64,000 nt of DNA from Ahaetulla prasina. Lineage: Eukaryota; Chordata; Lepidosauria; Squamata; Colubridae. The stretch is taken from positions 68,725,205 to 68,789,204 of the forward strand of contig NC_080546.1 in NCBI RefSeq assembly GCF_028640845.1, written 5' to 3'. Positions 63,430 to 64,000 of this stretch are shown one piece after another. The notes under the pieces were generated by a model that was not told the origin of the DNA, ran no database searches, and was given only the letters and a program-made list of their open reading frames with translations. The position numbers were made by a program, and so were the translations under genes. The number at the start of each line of letters is the position of its first letter. Positions within the stretch are counted from its first letter, which is position 1.

Positions 63430-64000
63430 ATGTTCAAATGAAGCAGTGAGCAAGGAGAAGCTGAGTGCTGGGGAGAAACCTCAACAACCACCCAGCCAGA
63501 CACCAGCTCCATATGTCCCATCAAGGACATTGAAGCCATCCTGCAAAATCACATAAAGCCCCAATGGTCGATCGGCATAGGAAAAAAAGACAGCTGGGAT
63601 GGAAGAGCCAAGGGGGTGACCCTTACCCACAGCAGCGTTAAGCCTGGGTGGAAAAGGGAGCTAGAAGCCCTCTCCGATCAGGAATAGCTGACAAAGGAAC
63701 CACTGGCAGATGATCGACTGAAGCAGTACATAAACCATATCAGGATGGAAGCCCTGAAAAATCTCAATGTTTGAAGTGTACAGGTCACCTATAAAGGAGA
63801 GCGGTTGGATCATTAGCTGAGGAAATTCAAGCCTGACCTAACCATGGCTGATCAAGCAGATGACCAAGCCAGCAGAGCAGTAGTGGCATCAGGTATCCAA
63901 CCTTCCACAGTCCCAGCCCAGGTGATCATCCTTGGCCAACCCAGGGGCCCACAGCTAGAGAGGAAAGCCCCTCCCTTGGGAGTAAAATTTGACAGAGACC
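63430..64000 (+). pseudogene. Gypsy N leader and start of gag (leaves the window)
   Basis: The plus strand has a leader, then a region ending PQLERKAPPLGVKFDRD at 63940-64000. This matches the gag block that begins FDGNP in Gypsy D (40328) and B. The capsid-like part would continue past the window end. Stops are present upstream (e.g. about 63686 and 63776). Confidence 0.55.

Noticed and set aside
1..64000. A novel multi-gene cellular system (defence, biosynthesis or similar)
   Set aside because: All recognisable domains are transposon enzymes or structural proteins and none of the gaps holds a credible host gene.

Overview
This window reads as squamate reptile DNA, most likely from a snake. 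I find no host gene in it. Essentially every coding signal belongs to a transposable element, and almost all are broken. The lineage evidence is the mix of repeats: a Sauria-type tRNA SINE (about 49012-49230), a second squamate tRNA-SINE (1346-7256, split), two CR1/L3/Rex-like LINE copies ending in (AATAG)n like the element called Snake1 in snake genomes, several L1s, chromodomain Ty3/Gypsy elements, a Penelope-like element, a Tc1 transposon and hAT-like MITEs.

Layout. 1-1345: non-coding plus an old LINE tail. 1346-7256: a SINE (11-bp target duplication) split by a 5.5-kb L1 on the minus strand. That L1 keeps its 5' leader, ORF1, ORF2 and 3' tail and is flanked by a 14-bp imperfect duplication. 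7257-10084: a TA-flanked MITE and a 1.5-kb Tc1 element with both inverted termini. 10085-16440: solo LTRs with 5-bp duplications, a head-to-head pair of LTR ends, and Gypsy gag and protease remnants. 16440-19773: an ORF1-like remnant, a 917-bp hAT MITE with an 8-bp duplication, and an AT-rich degenerate tandem array.

19774-35553 is the most informative part. A minus-strand L1 is followed by a second L1 whose body is inverted relative to its own 3' end. Gypsy A is inserted in that second L1 (187-bp LTRs, duplication ATAAT). Gypsy B is inserted in Gypsy A (about 489-bp LTRs, duplication GTTGC). A CR1-like LINE also interrupts Gypsy A. The LTR pairs differ at 3 of 187 positions (A) and at 2 positions plus one indel (B), which fits the nesting order.

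35554-43840: fragments of at least four Gypsy elements in both orientations, cut by LINE tails and hAT debris. 43845-48683: a nearly complete L2/CR1-group LINE with two tandem 5' monomers, a 43-bp-arm hairpin, an inserted solo LTR and a broken EN-RT ORF. 49012-58440: a Sauria SINE, more Gypsy fragments, a Penelope-like GIY-YIG remnant placed between microsatellites, and hAT-like MITEs. 58445-61430: a 5'-truncated L1. 61431-64000: an AT-rich ORF1-like remnant, then a probable 5' LTR and gag leader of a Gypsy element that leaves the window.

These genes do not form a pathway. Their relations are insertional and parasitic. I see no CRISPR array, rRNA, functional tRNA, host exon or evidently novel cellular system. 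The value of the window lies in the dated nesting, hallmark retrotransposition scars, and a few structural oddities listed as findings.
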